A stretch of 64,000 nucleotides of DNA. Origin: Oscillospiraceae bacterium. GTDB lineage: Bacteria; Bacillota; Clostridia; Oscillospirales; Ruminococcaceae. The translations under genes and the position numbers were made by a program. Under the pieces are notes generated by a model, which ran no database searches, was not told where the DNA came from, and saw only the letters and a list, made by a program, of their open reading frames with translations. The DNA lies in the NCBI GenBank assembly GCA_028689635.1, contig JAQVCU010000002.1, forward strand, positions 20,570 to 84,569, written 5' to 3'. The number at the start of each line of letters is the position of its first letter. Position 1 is the stretch's first letter. This document shows, one piece after another, positions 34,575 through 43,523 of the stretch.

Positions 34575-36839
34575 TCAGTTGCATTTAGAGTAGCCGCAGG
34601 AGCGGCAGGCCACGCATCCTCCCTCGTGTTCCAAAAGGGCGCCGCATTCCGGGCAGTGGCGCATGGCGTCCAGGGGATCCCCGGCGGGGGCGGCTGGGCT
34701 GGCGGCGGGAGCGGCAGGTTCCTGGCCGGTGAGCATCACCAGGTCGTTCATCTCCCGATGGGCTTTTTGAAAATCCGCCACCTTGCGGATGACCCGGGCG
34801 ATGGCGTCGGGGCAGGAGGTGCATTTCATGCCGGGCTGGCGGATGGTGGAGGGGCAGCGGATGCCGCGCAGCTGGGCGATGATCTCATCCGCGGAGACGC
34901 CGGAGCGCAGGGCGATGGAAACAAGGCGGGCAGTGGCCTCCGACTGGGAGGGACAGCCCCCCGCTTTGCCGGTGCTGGTGAACACCTCGCAGATACCGCG
35001 GTCGTCGTAATTCACCGTCACATACAGGTTGCCGCAGCCGATCCTCATGCGCTCGGTAATGCCGCTGGTCACCTCGGGGCGCGGGCGGGGGGTGATGGCC
35101 GCCGGGGCCGCCCCGGCAGCCTCGCCGGTTTTGACCTCTCCGATGTTGAGCACCTGGTTGTCCCGGCTGCCGTCCCGGTAGATGGTAACGCCTTTGCAGC
35201 CCAGCTGCCAAGCCAGCTGATAGACCCTTGCCACGTCCTCGCGGGTGGCGTCGTGGGTGAAATTGACCGTTTTGGAGACGGCGTTATCGGTGTGGCGCTG
35301 GAAGGCCGCCTGCATCCGGATGTGATATTCCGGGCTGATGTCGTGGGAGGCGACGAAAAGCTCCCGCAGCTCCCGGGGGAGGGCGTCGATATGGGCAAGG
35401 GAGCCCGCGGCGGCGATCTGCTTCATCAGCTCGTCGGAATAAAGGCCGCAGGATTCCAAGGCGGCCTTGAGCACCGGGTTCACCTCGATCATTTCGGTGT
35501 TGTCCATGATATTGCGGATGAACACATAGGCAAAGACCGGCTCCACGCCGGAGGAGCATCCGGCCAGGATAGAAAGGGTGCCGGTGGGGGCGATGGTGGT
35601 GATGGTGGCGTTGCGCAAAGGCTCTTGACCTGCGTAGACGCTTTCGTCAAACAAGGGGAAAGCGCCGCGGATTTTGGCCAGCCGGCGGCTTTCCGCCCGG
35701 CCCGCTTCGGTGATGTGGCCCATGATCTGTTCCGCCAGCTCCACCGCCCGGTCGGAATTGTAGGGGATGCCCAGCATCAGCAGCATATCCGCCCAGCCCA
35801 TAACGCCAAGGCCGATCTTGCGGGTCTGCCGGGTGACAAAACCGATGCGTTCCAGAGGATACTGATTCACGTCGATGACGTTATCCAGAAAATGGACCGC
35901 GTCCTGCACCAGGGCGGTGAGCTTTTCGTAATCGATCACTGGGCCGGCGGCGGAGGTCTCCACGATCCGGGTCAGGTTGATGGACCCCAGGTTACAGGAT
36001 TCATAGGGCAGCAGGGGCTGCTCGCCGCAGGGGTTGGTGCTTTCGATCTCGCCCTGGGAGGGGACCACGTTGTCCCGGTTGAGGCGGTCTAAAAAGATGA
36101 TGCCGGGCTCGCCGTTGCGCCAGGCGCTGTCCACGATCTTCCCAAGCACTTCCCGGGCGTCCAGTTGGGCCACGGGCTGCTGGGTATGAGGATCCACCAG
36201 GTCGTAGGGCAGGCCCTGGGAGGCGGCTTCCATAAAGGCCTCGGTGACGCCTACGGAGAGGTTGAAATTGGTGATCTCGGCGTTATCCTTTTTGCAGTCG
36301 ATAAACTGGAGGATATCCGGGTGATCGATGCGCAGGATCCCCATATTGGCGCCGCGGCGGGTGCCGCCCTGTTTGACGGCTTCGGTTGCCATGTTGAACA
36401 CCCGCATAAAGCTGATGGGGCCGGAGGCCACGCCGCCGGTGCTGTGCACGCTGCTGCCCGCCGGGCGCAGGCGGGAGAAGGAAAACCCTGTGCCGCCGCC
36501 GGATTTATGGATGAGGGCGGCCTGCTTTACCGCCTCAAAAATATCCTCCATGGTGTCCTCCACCGGCAGCACAAAACAGGCGGAGAGCTGGCCCAGGGGC
36601 CGCCCCGCGTTCATCAGGGTGGGGGAGTTGGGAAGAAATTCCAGATCGGTCATCATCTGATAAAAACGCTCTTCCAAAGCGGCGCAGCCGGCGTCCGGGC
36701 TATAGGCCAGGTCCGCCGCGGCGATGGTGTGGGCAACCCGGCGGAACAGATCCTCCGGAGTCTCCAGCAAAACGCCGGCCTCGTCCTTTTGCAGGTAGCG
36801 GCGGCGCAGCACCGTAAGGGCGTTGGGAGACAGGTTCAT
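34575..36839 (-). CDS. nrdJ: Adenosylcobalamin-dependent ribonucleoside reductase (class II)
   Basis: This 754-residue enzyme reduces ribonucleotides using coenzyme B12, so it works without oxygen. Signatures are the N-P-C-G-E block in TNPCGEQPLLPYESCNLGS, an ALIHKSGGGTGFSFSRLRP segment, and the C-terminal zinc-ribbon-like end with CPECGALLEHEGGCVACRSC. No separate activase or NrdD/NrdF is in the window. I start at the ATG after GGAG (8-base spacing). Two NrdR boxes overlap and follow its -10. Long in-frame sequence upstream of this ATG is AT-rich promoter DNA and not coding. Confidence 0.95.
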   Translation of the reverse strand: MNLSPNALTVLRRRYLQKDEAGVLLETPEDLFRRVAHTIAAADLAYSPDAGCAALEERFYQMMTDLEFLPNSPTLMNAGRPLGQLSACFVLPVEDTMEDIFEAVKQAALIHKSGGGTGFSFSRLRPAGSSVHSTGGVASGPISFMRVFNMATEAVKQGGTRRGANMGILRIDHPDILQFIDCKKDNAEITNFNLSVGVTEAFMEAASQGLPYDLVDPHTQQPVAQLDAREVLGKIVDSAWRNGEPGIIFLDRLNRDNVVPSQGEIESTNPCGEQPLLPYESCNLGSINLTRIVETSAAGPVIDYEKLTALVQDAVHFLDNVIDVNQYPLERIGFVTRQTRKIGLGVMGWADMLLMLGIPYNSDRAVELAEQIMGHITEAGRAESRRLAKIRGAFPLFDESVYAGQEPLRNATITTIAPTGTLSILAGCSSGVEPVFAYVFIRNIMDNTEMIEVNPVLKAALESCGLYSDELMKQIAAAGSLAHIDALPRELRELFVASHDISPEYHIRMQAAFQRHTDNAVSKTVNFTHDATREDVARVYQLAWQLGCKGVTIYRDGSRDNQVLNIGEVKTGEAAGAAPAAITPRPRPEVTSGITERMRIGCGNLYVTVNYDDRGICEVFTSTGKAGGCPSQSEATARLVSIALRSGVSADEIIAQLRGIRCPSTIRQPGMKCTSCPDAIARVIRKVADFQKAHREMNDLVMLTGQEPAAPAASPAAPAGDPLDAMRHCPECGALLEHEGGCVACRSCGYSKCN

Positions 36840-36860
36840 AAAGCACACTCCTTCAAAATA

Positions 36861-36876
36861 ATTCGATATATTGTAT
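36861..36876. promoter_or_regulatory. NrdR box 1
   Basis: ATTCGATATATTGTAT resembles the NrdR consensus and lies 32 bases centre-to-centre from box 2, about three helical turns, as in characterised pairs. It lies downstream of the predicted start of transcription. Confidence 0.7.
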
Positions 36877-36892
36877 AAAAATATGGCAAAAG

Positions 36893-36908
36893 ATACTATA
36901 TATTGTAT
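36893..36908. promoter_or_regulatory. NrdR box 2 overlapping the nrdJ -10
   Basis: ATACTATATATTGTAT matches the NrdR box and is part of an 18-base near-palindrome (36892-36909). It overlaps the TACAAT -10 of nrdJ, so NrdR binding would block transcription. Confidence 0.75.
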
Positions 36909-36929
36909 CACATTTTTCGCTCTTTGCAA
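36902..36929 (-). promoter_or_regulatory. Probable promoter of nrdJ
   Basis: On the minus strand TTGCAA and TACAAT with a 16-base spacer. Confidence 0.7.
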
Positions 36930-36991
36930 TGGGGACGGGGCGGAAACGAAAAGAATATTTAAGGGAGCGCGGGGGAAATCTTCGGCACAGA

Positions 36992-37020
36992 TTGTATTCC
37001 GGCAGGGGTTATGGTACAAT
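36992..37020 (+). promoter_or_regulatory. Probable promoter of the membrane sensor-like gene
   Basis: TTGTAT and TACAAT with a 17-base spacer, about 45 bases before the gene start. Confidence 0.7.
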
Positions 37021-37064
37021 TTAAATATTACAATTCAACGCTTTTCCGCGCAAAAGGAAAGGAA

Positions 37065-37811
37065 ATGCTTTTCATGAAAAAATTGCTGGAATCCAAACAG
37101 ACAAAAATCGTCCTGGTAGCGGTCATGCTGGCGTCGCTGCTGCTGACGATCATCGCGGTGACCCTGCCTCTGGCCCGCCGGGCGGAGAAGATCGATCTGC
37201 TGGGCGCGAACGCCCTTTCCACCGGGGAATCCGTCGCCATCTCCGTGGGCCACTACAGCGGGGCGCAGATCAAGGCTCTGGCGGCGAACCCACAGGAGAG
37301 CGCCACCTACGGCGACCTGTGCGATCTGCTTACCAAACTGAAAGGCCATTATGGGCTAAAAGACCTTTACACGGTGAATAAGGGCCTTGGCGGCGCGTAT
37401 TTTTACCTGTTGGACGCCAACTACCGCAGCAACGCCACCCCGGGGACGGATTATAAAGAGGTGGGCAGCCCCATGGACGCCGCCGGAATGAGCCGGGATC
37501 TCAAGACCCTGCTGGATAAGATCGATAGCGGGGCGCTGCCGTCGGGGTATACCAAAAACATCGTCAAAGAGGGCGCAGGCGGATACATCGTCGTCGCCAT
37601 CCCTGTGGCGGATCGCAGCGGAGAGACCGTCACCATCCTTTGTATGAACGTGGCGCTGGACAACGTGGAATTTAACCAGTTCTATTTTATCGATCTCAAT
37701 TATGTCGCGTGGTTCTTCGGCGCGCTGTCTGTCCTTTCCCTGGGGGCGCTGCTTCTGCTTCGCCGCCGGGCGGCAAAGGCAAAACAGCAGGAAATGGAAG
37801 AGGAAGAATAA
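37065..37811 (+). CDS. Membrane protein with a large extracytoplasmic domain, unknown function
   Basis: This 248-residue protein has a membrane helix near the N-terminus (about residues 14-35), an outside domain of roughly 170 residues, and a second helix (about 210-230) with a basic then acidic tail. The outside region includes YYGDL-like and LKDLYTVNKGLGGAYFYLLDANY segments that resemble Cache/PAS-like sensor folds. There is no kinase, GGDEF or methyl-accepting domain, so it has a sensor layout without a visible output. The start is uncertain between 37065 and 37074, since AAAGGAAAGG fits both. I do not recognise the family. Confidence 0.6.
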   Translation: MLFMKKLLESKQTKIVLVAVMLASLLLTIIAVTLPLARRAEKIDLLGANALSTGESVAISVGHYSGAQIKALAANPQESATYGDLCDLLTKLKGHYGLKDLYTVNKGLGGAYFYLLDANYRSNATPGTDYKEVGSPMDAAGMSRDLKTLLDKIDSGALPSGYTKNIVKEGAGGYIVVAIPVADRSGETVTILCMNVALDNVEFNQFYFIDLNYVAWFFGALSVLSLGALLLLRRRAAKAKQQEMEEEE

Positions 37812-37830
37812 CAGCGGTGCTGGCAACGGG

Positions 37831-37865
37831 GCCGGCCGGGGCGTTTTGCCCCGGCCGGCGTTTTT
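37831..37865 (+). terminator. Intrinsic terminator after the sensor-like gene
   Basis: GCCGGCCGGGGC pairs with GCCCCGGCCGGC around GTTTT, followed by GTTTTTG. Confidence 0.9.
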
Positions 37866-37881
37866 GCGCCGGGCCCCGGCC

Positions 37882-37910
37882 TTGCCTGCACCGCGCATTT
37901 GTGATACAAT
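37882..37910 (+). promoter_or_regulatory. Probable promoter of trmB
   Basis: TTGCCT and TACAAT with a 17-base spacer. Confidence 0.65.
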
Positions 37911-38008
37911 AGCGCAAAACGGCCCCATCCCCGCTTTGGGGGGATAGGCCCGCCGGCGGCCGGCGTTTCGCTGGCCGCGCCAGAGAAAAACACAGGAGAT
38001 GGCTGCTG

Positions 38009-38674
38009 TTGCACATCAGAAGAAAACCCTGGGCACGCCCGGAATTGGCGGCCTGCGATTTTTATATTTCAGACCCGACCGCCCGGCGCGGGGAATGGGC
38101 GGGCTGCTTTGCCCGCCGTGCCCCGCTGCATCTGGAGCTCGGCTGCGGCAAAGGCGGCTTTTTATCGGAGCTGGCCCCGGAGCATCCGGAGATCAATTTT
38201 TTGGGCGTGGATATTAACAGCGACGTGCTGGGCCTTGCCAAGCGCAAGCTGGAAGCCGCCTACGCGGCCAGGGGCCTGACGGCGGATAACGTGCGCATCC
38301 TCTCCTGGGATATCGAACGCATTGGGCTGATGCTGGCGCCGCAGGACAGGGTCGAGCGCATTTACATCAACTTCTGCAACCCCTGGCCTAAGCGGGCCCA
38401 GCACAAAAAGCGGCTGACCCATCCCCGGCAGCTGCGCTCCTACGCCGCATTTCTGGCCCCGGGCGGGGAGATCCGCTTTAAAACCGACGACGATGGCCTG
38501 TTTGAAGATTCCCTGGGCTATTTTGAGGAGAGCGGCTACCAGGTGGTTTGGATGACCCGGAATTTGGCGGCGTGCGCCCCCGCGGATAACATCGTCACCG
38601 AGCACGAGCGCATGTTCAGTGAAATGGGGATCCCCATCAAAGCCTGTATCGCACGGCTGGAGGCCCGGCCGTGA
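38009..38674 (+). CDS. trmB: tRNA (guanine46-N7)-methyltransferase
   Basis: This 221-residue SAM enzyme methylates G46 in the variable loop of tRNAs. The SAM loop ELGCGKGGFL and the TrmB motifs NFCNPWPKRAQHKKRL and FKTDDDGLF are clear. It begins at TTG; GGAG precedes it with suitable spacing, and the reading frame fits the family start. Its stop overlaps the GTG of the next gene (GTGA), so translation is coupled. Confidence 0.95.
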   Translation: MHIRRKPWARPELAACDFYISDPTARRGEWAGCFARRAPLHLELGCGKGGFLSELAPEHPEINFLGVDINSDVLGLAKRKLEAAYAARGLTADNVRILSWDIERIGLMLAPQDRVERIYINFCNPWPKRAQHKKRLTHPRQLRSYAAFLAPGGEIRFKTDDDGLFEDSLGYFEESGYQVVWMTRNLAACAPADNIVTEHERMFSEMGIPIKACIARLEARP

Positions 38675-39570
38675 CCGCGGCGGACAGGGTGGTCATGGCG
38701 GCGCTGGAAAAGGCTGGCATTCGCCGGGCCGGGGTGTGCCGATTTGCCGATGTCCTGCCCCTGATCCCCTGCCGGGCGGTTTCCCGCCTTCCAGCGGGGG
38801 CGGAGTCGGTCATCGTCTGCCTGTTGGGCTACTGGGTGGGGCCGTCGCCCCGCAATGTGGCAAGCTACGCGGTGGTGGATGATTATCACCGCGTGGCGCG
38901 GGAACTGTTCGTCCCAGTGCTTCAGGCTCTGGAGAAGGACTTTCCCGGCCGGTCGTTCGCGTTTTTTACCGATAGCTCCCCGCTGCGGGAGGTGGAGGCC
39001 GCCCGGCTGGCGGGCCTTGGATTTGTGGGAAAAAACGGGCAGCTGATCTGCCGTGGCGCCGGCAGCCGCCATTTTATCTGCGAGATCGTCACCGACCTGC
39101 CCCTGACCCCGGGGACGCCGCAGCCGGATGGCTGTGGGGAGTGCAGACGCTGTCTGCGCGCCTGCCCCAACGGGGCCATCGGCCCGGAGGGCGTCATCGA
39201 CCGGGAACGCTGCCGCTCTCACATCACCCAGAAAAAAGGGGAGCTGACCCCTTGGGAGCGGGAAAACATCCGCCTGGGCGGCCTTGCGTGGGGCTGCGAT
39301 ATCTGCACCGACGCCTGTCCCTACAACCGGGAGGCGCCTCTGACCGATATCCCCCGGTTTTATGAGGAGACGACGGGGATACTATCAGAAGAGAACTGCG
39401 AGGAAATGGTTTCCAGAAAGGCCTTTGGCTGGCGCGGCGTCCAGGTGCTGCGGCGCAACCTCGCCATTTTGGCGCAGGGGGGCCTTGCTTCAAATAACAC
39501 AGCGGCCGCAGACCCGGCCGACAGGAGGGAAACAGATGAAAGCGGAAATTTTACCGAAGGAACGGTATGA
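38671..39570 (+). CDS. Epoxyqueuosine reductase QueG-like iron-sulfur protein
   Basis: This 299-residue protein has the QueG layout: an N-terminal domain ending in the FxTDSSPLRE segment and LGFVGKNGQLI, then two ferredoxin-like 4Fe-4S motifs, CGECRRCLRACP and GCDICTDACPYN. QueG uses cobalamin and iron-sulfur clusters to reduce epoxyqueuosine in tRNA. It is shorter than E. coli QueG (about 380), and some short homologues may do another job. It starts with GTG, overlapping trmB, which also fits a tRNA-modification theme. Confidence 0.8.
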   Translation: MTAADRVVMAALEKAGIRRAGVCRFADVLPLIPCRAVSRLPAGAESVIVCLLGYWVGPSPRNVASYAVVDDYHRVARELFVPVLQALEKDFPGRSFAFFTDSSPLREVEAARLAGLGFVGKNGQLICRGAGSRHFICEIVTDLPLTPGTPQPDGCGECRRCLRACPNGAIGPEGVIDRERCRSHITQKKGELTPWERENIRLGGLAWGCDICTDACPYNREAPLTDIPRFYEETTGILSEENCEEMVSRKAFGWRGVQVLRRNLAILAQGGLASNNTAAADPADRRETDESGNFTEGTV

Positions 39571-40681
39571 AGAATACGAAGCCTTTGTCCAAAGCCATCC
39601 GGCGGGCGGGTTTACCCAATCCGTCCATTGGGCGGGGGTGAAAAACAACTGGGATTTTGCCGTGGTGGCCGTGCGCGATGACAAGGGGGATATCCTGGGC
39701 GGCGCGTCGGTGCTGATCCAGAAGATCCCTTTTATCGGGACGTCCTTTCTTTACGCGCCCCGGGGCCCCGTGTGCGACCTGCACGACCGGGCGGTGATGG
39801 AAGAGCTCAAACGCGGAGTGGACCTGCTGGCGAAGGAGCGCCGGGCCCATGTGTTCAAAATGGATCCGGATATTTTGATGTCGGACAAGGATTTTATCTC
39901 CCTGACCCAGCAAATGGGGTTTACCCAGATCGCGGGGAGCCTGGGGTTTGAGACGATCCAGGCGAGGTTCAATTACCGGCTGTACCTACAGGGAAGAAGC
40001 GAGGAAGAGCTTTTTGCAAATCTCACCCAAAAGACCCGATACAACGTCCGGGTGGCCCTCAAGCGCGGGGTGGAGATCCGGGTGGCGGGGCCGGAGGAGC
40101 TGGACGAGTTTGTCCGCATCATGCGGGTGACCGGGGAACGGGACGGTTTCAATGTGCGCCCTAAGGCATATTTTGAGCGCTTTTTGTCCGCGCTGGGAGA
40201 ACATGCCCGCCTGTATATGGGCTATTACGAAGGCAAGGCGGTCTGCGGCGCCATCACCACCAATTACGCGGGGAAGACCTGCTATGTCTACGGCGCTTCC
40301 GACAACGCCTACCGCAATGTGATGCCCAATTATCTCATCCAGTGGGAAATGATCCGCTGGGCGGTGGAGACGGGCTGCACGGTGTACGATTTCCAGGGCG
40401 TCTCCGGGAACATCACCGACGAGGAAGACCACCTTTACGGGCTGTACCGATTTAAAAAGGGCTTCAACGGGCAGCTGGACGAGCTGGCCGGGGAATTTGA
40501 TTTTGTCTACCGGCCTTTTGCCGCCCAGTTTGTGGATACGGCCATCGACGCCAAGGAAAAGCTGGCGGCCTGGAAACGCCGCCGCGCCCTGAAAAAAGCG
40601 GCCGCGGAAGAGCGGGCGCAGAAAAAGGCGGAGCCCGCAGCCAAGGCGGAGGAGCCGCAGGAACCAAAACCAGAAGCATAA
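39536..40681 (+). CDS. FemX/FemAB-family peptidoglycan bridge aminoacyltransferase
   Basis: This protein of 381 residues is a twin-GNAT-fold FemABX enzyme. It should add amino acids from aminoacyl-tRNA to the stem peptide of lipid II. The family block WAGVKNNWDF, the TRYNVRVALKRGVEI segment and the late IQWEMIRWAVETGCTVYDFQG are typical. The C-terminal 40 residues are a Lys/Ala/Glu/Pro-rich tail. I start at the ATG after ACAGGAGGGA; it overlaps the end of the QueG-like gene by 35 bases. The coiled-coil insertion of FemA is absent, as in FemX. Confidence 0.88.
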   Translation: MKAEILPKERYEEYEAFVQSHPAGGFTQSVHWAGVKNNWDFAVVAVRDDKGDILGGASVLIQKIPFIGTSFLYAPRGPVCDLHDRAVMEELKRGVDLLAKERRAHVFKMDPDILMSDKDFISLTQQMGFTQIAGSLGFETIQARFNYRLYLQGRSEEELFANLTQKTRYNVRVALKRGVEIRVAGPEELDEFVRIMRVTGERDGFNVRPKAYFERFLSALGEHARLYMGYYEGKAVCGAITTNYAGKTCYVYGASDNAYRNVMPNYLIQWEMIRWAVETGCTVYDFQGVSGNITDEEDHLYGLYRFKKGFNGQLDELAGEFDFVYRPFAAQFVDTAIDAKEKLAAWKRRRALKKAAAEERAQKKAEPAAKAEEPQEPKPEA

Positions 40682-40685
40682 ACGC

Positions 40686-40722
40686 GCCCCGCGCCGGGCA
40701 TTAGCCGGGGCGGGGCCTTTTT
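40686..40722 (+). terminator. Intrinsic terminator after the FemX-like gene
   Basis: GCCCCGC with an internal bulge pairs with GCGGGGC, followed by CTTTTT. Confidence 0.75.
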
Positions 40723-40771
40723 CTGCCGGACGGACGAAAGCCGCAGGAGATAGAAAAGGAGGAAACGCCAA

Positions 40772-42106
40772 ATGGATACGCCGCTTTTTCGCGCCGTAGA
40801 GGAATACCGGGCCAAGGGATACGCCCGCTTTCACATGCCGGGGCATAAGGGAGCCCCCCAGGGCTTCGGCCCGGAGCTGGATGCGATCTTTCCGGTGGAT
40901 CTGACAGAGGTTGGCGGAGTGGACAGCCTCTACCACGCCGATGGGCCCATTCTGGAGCTGGAGCGCCGCTGGGCGGCGCTTTACGGGGCGGCGGCCTCGG
41001 TGCTTTCGGCGGGGGGATCTACACTTTGCATCCAGACCATGCTGGCCCTGGCCTGCCGCCCGGGGGATACGGTCATCGCCGGGAGAGGGGTGCACACCAG
41101 TGCCGTCAACGCCATGGGGCTGCTGGGCCTGACGCCGGTGTGGCTCTGGCCGGACGGTTCCGCCGGGGCCGGGATGGGTGGGCGCATCCGCCCGCAGGAT
41201 GTGGAGGCGGCCCTGAAGGCCTATCCGCAGGCCTCGGCGGTCTATCTGACCAGCCCGGACTACTTCGGCGCCATGAGCGACGGCGCCGCCATTGCGGAGA
41301 TCACCCATCGGTACGGCAGGCGGCTTTTGGTGGATAACGCCCACGGAGCCCATCTTAAATGGATGGGAAAGGGGCTGCACCCCATGAAGTTTGGGGCGGA
41401 TCTTTGCTGTGATTCCCTGCATAAGACCCTGCCGGTGATGACCGGCGGGGCTATGCTGCAGGTGGGGGACCCGGCCCTGGCCGGGGACGCCAAAGGCCGG
41501 ATGTCCTTTTTCGGCTCCACCAGCCCCAGTTATCCGGTGATGCTCTCCATAGACCGCTGCCTGGGCCTTTTGGAAAATGGGTACGGGGAGCGCCTGCGCC
41601 AGGTGGCGGTACCGTGCGGAGAGGTGGAGGCCCTGGCGCGGCGCAGGGGCTTTGCCTGTGTGCTCGGCCCCCGGGATCCCAGTAAGATCGTCCTCAATGT
41701 GGGCCAGAGCGGCCTGAATGCGGAGGAATACTGCGACAGGCTCCGCCGCTTTGGCATAGAGCCGGAATACGCTGACGCGAGCTGGGCCGTGCTGATGGCG
41801 GGCCCGGACAACGGGCCGGAAGACTATCGCCGGGTGGAGCGGTTTTTGGAGGGGCTATCCCCGGTCTGCGCCGAAAAGACCCAGTCCCCGGTGCCCCGCC
41901 CCGCCGTCGCCATGCCTTTGCGGGAGGCGATGCTGGGGGATTGGCGCGCCGTTATGGTGGAGGAGAGCTGCGGCTGTACCGCTGCGGGGATGGTATGCCC
42001 CTGCCCGCCCGGGATCCCGGTGGTGATGCCGGGGGAGGTGATCGACGGGGCAATGATGAATCTATTAAAAAAGAGTGGCTTTTTTACGATAAAAGTGGTA
42101 AAATAA
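40772..42106 (+). CDS. PLP-dependent Orn/Lys/Arg decarboxylase family protein (YaaO-like)
   Basis: This 444-residue enzyme is of the Orn/Lys/Arg decarboxylase class. The motif FHMPGHKGA is near the start, and the PLP-binding Lys is in SLHKTLPVMTGG (near residue 223); GSTSPSYPVMLSID follows. It lacks the N-terminal wing domain of E. coli enzymes, like B. subtilis YaaO. It precedes the DarA gene, matching the yaaO-tmk-yaaQ order except that tmk is missing here. The exact substrate (lysine, arginine or ornithine) is not known. Confidence 0.88.
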   Translation: MDTPLFRAVEEYRAKGYARFHMPGHKGAPQGFGPELDAIFPVDLTEVGGVDSLYHADGPILELERRWAALYGAAASVLSAGGSTLCIQTMLALACRPGDTVIAGRGVHTSAVNAMGLLGLTPVWLWPDGSAGAGMGGRIRPQDVEAALKAYPQASAVYLTSPDYFGAMSDGAAIAEITHRYGRRLLVDNAHGAHLKWMGKGLHPMKFGADLCCDSLHKTLPVMTGGAMLQVGDPALAGDAKGRMSFFGSTSPSYPVMLSIDRCLGLLENGYGERLRQVAVPCGEVEALARRRGFACVLGPRDPSKIVLNVGQSGLNAEEYCDRLRRFGIEPEYADASWAVLMAGPDNGPEDYRRVERFLEGLSPVCAEKTQSPVPRPAVAMPLREAMLGDWRAVMVEESCGCTAAGMVCPCPPGIPVVMPGEVIDGAMMNLLKKSGFFTIKVVK

Positions 42107-42177
42107 AACTGGAAACAAAGAAAGCGCGCCTGCCGCATCATGCGGGCGTCCGTATTTCTATAAAGGAGGATGATTTT

Positions 42178-42501
42178 ATGAAATTGATTCTTGCCATCGT
42201 CTCCAGCGACGACAGCTCCGTGGTCTCTGCGGCCCTTACCAAAGCCGGTTTTTCCGTCACCAAGCTGGCTACGACCGGCGGCTTTTTGATGAGCGGCAAC
42301 ACGACCTTCCTCATCGGAACCGAGGATGAAAAGGTGGAAGAAGTGATCGAAGTCATCGGCCGTCACAGCAAAAAACGCAAACAGATGGTGCCCTCCTCCG
42401 CCTCCTATGGCGTTGGCATGTACACCTCCTTCCCGGTGGAGGTTACCGTGGGCGGCGCCACGATTTTTGTCATGAACGTGGAACAGTTCAAAAAGCTCTG
42501 A
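42178..42501 (+). CDS. Cyclic-di-AMP receptor protein DarA (PstA/YaaQ)
   Basis: This 107-residue PII-like protein binds cyclic di-AMP. The start MKLILAIVSSDDSSVVSAAL and the TGGFLMSGNTTFLIGTEDE segment are close to B. subtilis DarA. A strong TAAAGGAGG precedes the ATG; the long frame upstream is the tail of the previous gene. It lies 3 bases before holB, as in other Bacillota. The target that responds to it is still unclear in this family. Confidence 0.93.
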   Translation: MKLILAIVSSDDSSVVSAALTKAGFSVTKLATTGGFLMSGNTTFLIGTEDEKVEEVIEVIGRHSKKRKQMVPSSASYGVGMYTSFPVEVTVGGATIFVMNVEQFKKL

Positions 42502-42504
42502 TCT

Positions 42505-43470
42505 ATGAACAGCTTCCTGGATACTTTTTACGGCAATCGAACAGCAAAAGAGGCGCTCGTCTTATACAAGCAAGACGGGCGCTTTCCGCATGCAATTTTA
42601 CTGGAGGGGGAGCCCGGCTGCGGCCGGAAGACCTTTGCGCGATATCTGGCCTGCGCCGTTGAGTGCGGCGAGGAGTCAGGCCCCTGTGGGCGCTGCCTGA
42701 CCTGCCGGAAGATCCTCTCCGGCATCCACCCAGACGTCGTCCTCATCGACGGCGCGGGCTGCTCCCGGTCGTTTCACATCGATGAGATCCGTCGGCTGAA
42801 AAGCGGCGTTTACATCCGGCCCAACGAGGCGGAGAGAAAGATCTATATTTTAGCGGAGGCCCAGAACATGACGGTGCAGGCCCAAAACGCCCTGCTCAAG
42901 GTGTTGGAGGAGCCTCCCGCGGGGGTGATGTTCCTCCTCACCTGCGATAACCGCGCCCGCCTGCTGGATACGATCCTCTCCCGGGTGACGGTGATCCCCC
43001 TGGAGCCGCTGACGCCGGAGGAATGCCGGCGCGCTTTGGGGGAAAGATATCCTGGGGAGCCTGCGCAGCGGCTGGACTGGCTGTGCCGGGTGTTTGGCGG
43101 AAACCTGGGCCGGTGCGTCGCCGGGGTGGAGGACGAGAAGGTCCGCAGCCAGGCAGAGCGGACGGCGAGGCTGCTGGAAAAGATCTCCCGCGGGGACGAT
43201 TACGGCCTTTTGACGGAGCTTTCCGCCCTGGAGGGCAGCCGGGGAGAGCTTGACAGCTGTCTGGAACAACTGCACCGGGCCTGCTCCGCCGCTTACGTAA
43301 GCGCCTGGCGGGGGGAGCGGGCGGGGGAGGATAGTTTTTCCCTTGCACCGTTGCAGTGCAAAAAGATTCTTGCTATAATAGAAAAGGCGGCGGAATTTTC
43401 CCGGCAGAACATGGGCCTTTCGCTGCTGATCACCTGGCTGTCCGCCGAGCTGCAGCTGGCGGCGCGGTAG
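42505..43470 (+). CDS. holB: DNA polymerase III delta-prime subunit
   Basis: This 321-residue clamp-loader subunit has the AAA+ fold with a degenerate Walker A (EGEPGCGRKTFA), the zinc-binding Cys cluster in CGEESGPCGRCLTCRK, and the NALLKVLEEPP segment of the sensor region. It lacks ATPase activity as expected for delta-prime. It is in the yaaQ-holB-yaaT order typical of Bacillota. Confidence 0.93.
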   Translation: MNSFLDTFYGNRTAKEALVLYKQDGRFPHAILLEGEPGCGRKTFARYLACAVECGEESGPCGRCLTCRKILSGIHPDVVLIDGAGCSRSFHIDEIRRLKSGVYIRPNEAERKIYILAEAQNMTVQAQNALLKVLEEPPAGVMFLLTCDNRARLLDTILSRVTVIPLEPLTPEECRRALGERYPGEPAQRLDWLCRVFGGNLGRCVAGVEDEKVRSQAERTARLLEKISRGDDYGLLTELSALEGSRGELDSCLEQLHRACSAAYVSAWRGERAGEDSFSLAPLQCKKILAIIEKAAEFSRQNMGLSLLITWLSAELQLAAR

Positions 43471-43523
43471 GAAGAAAAAGCTTCCGGAGCCTTCCGGAAT
43501 GGAAAATAGAAGCGGAGGATGCC

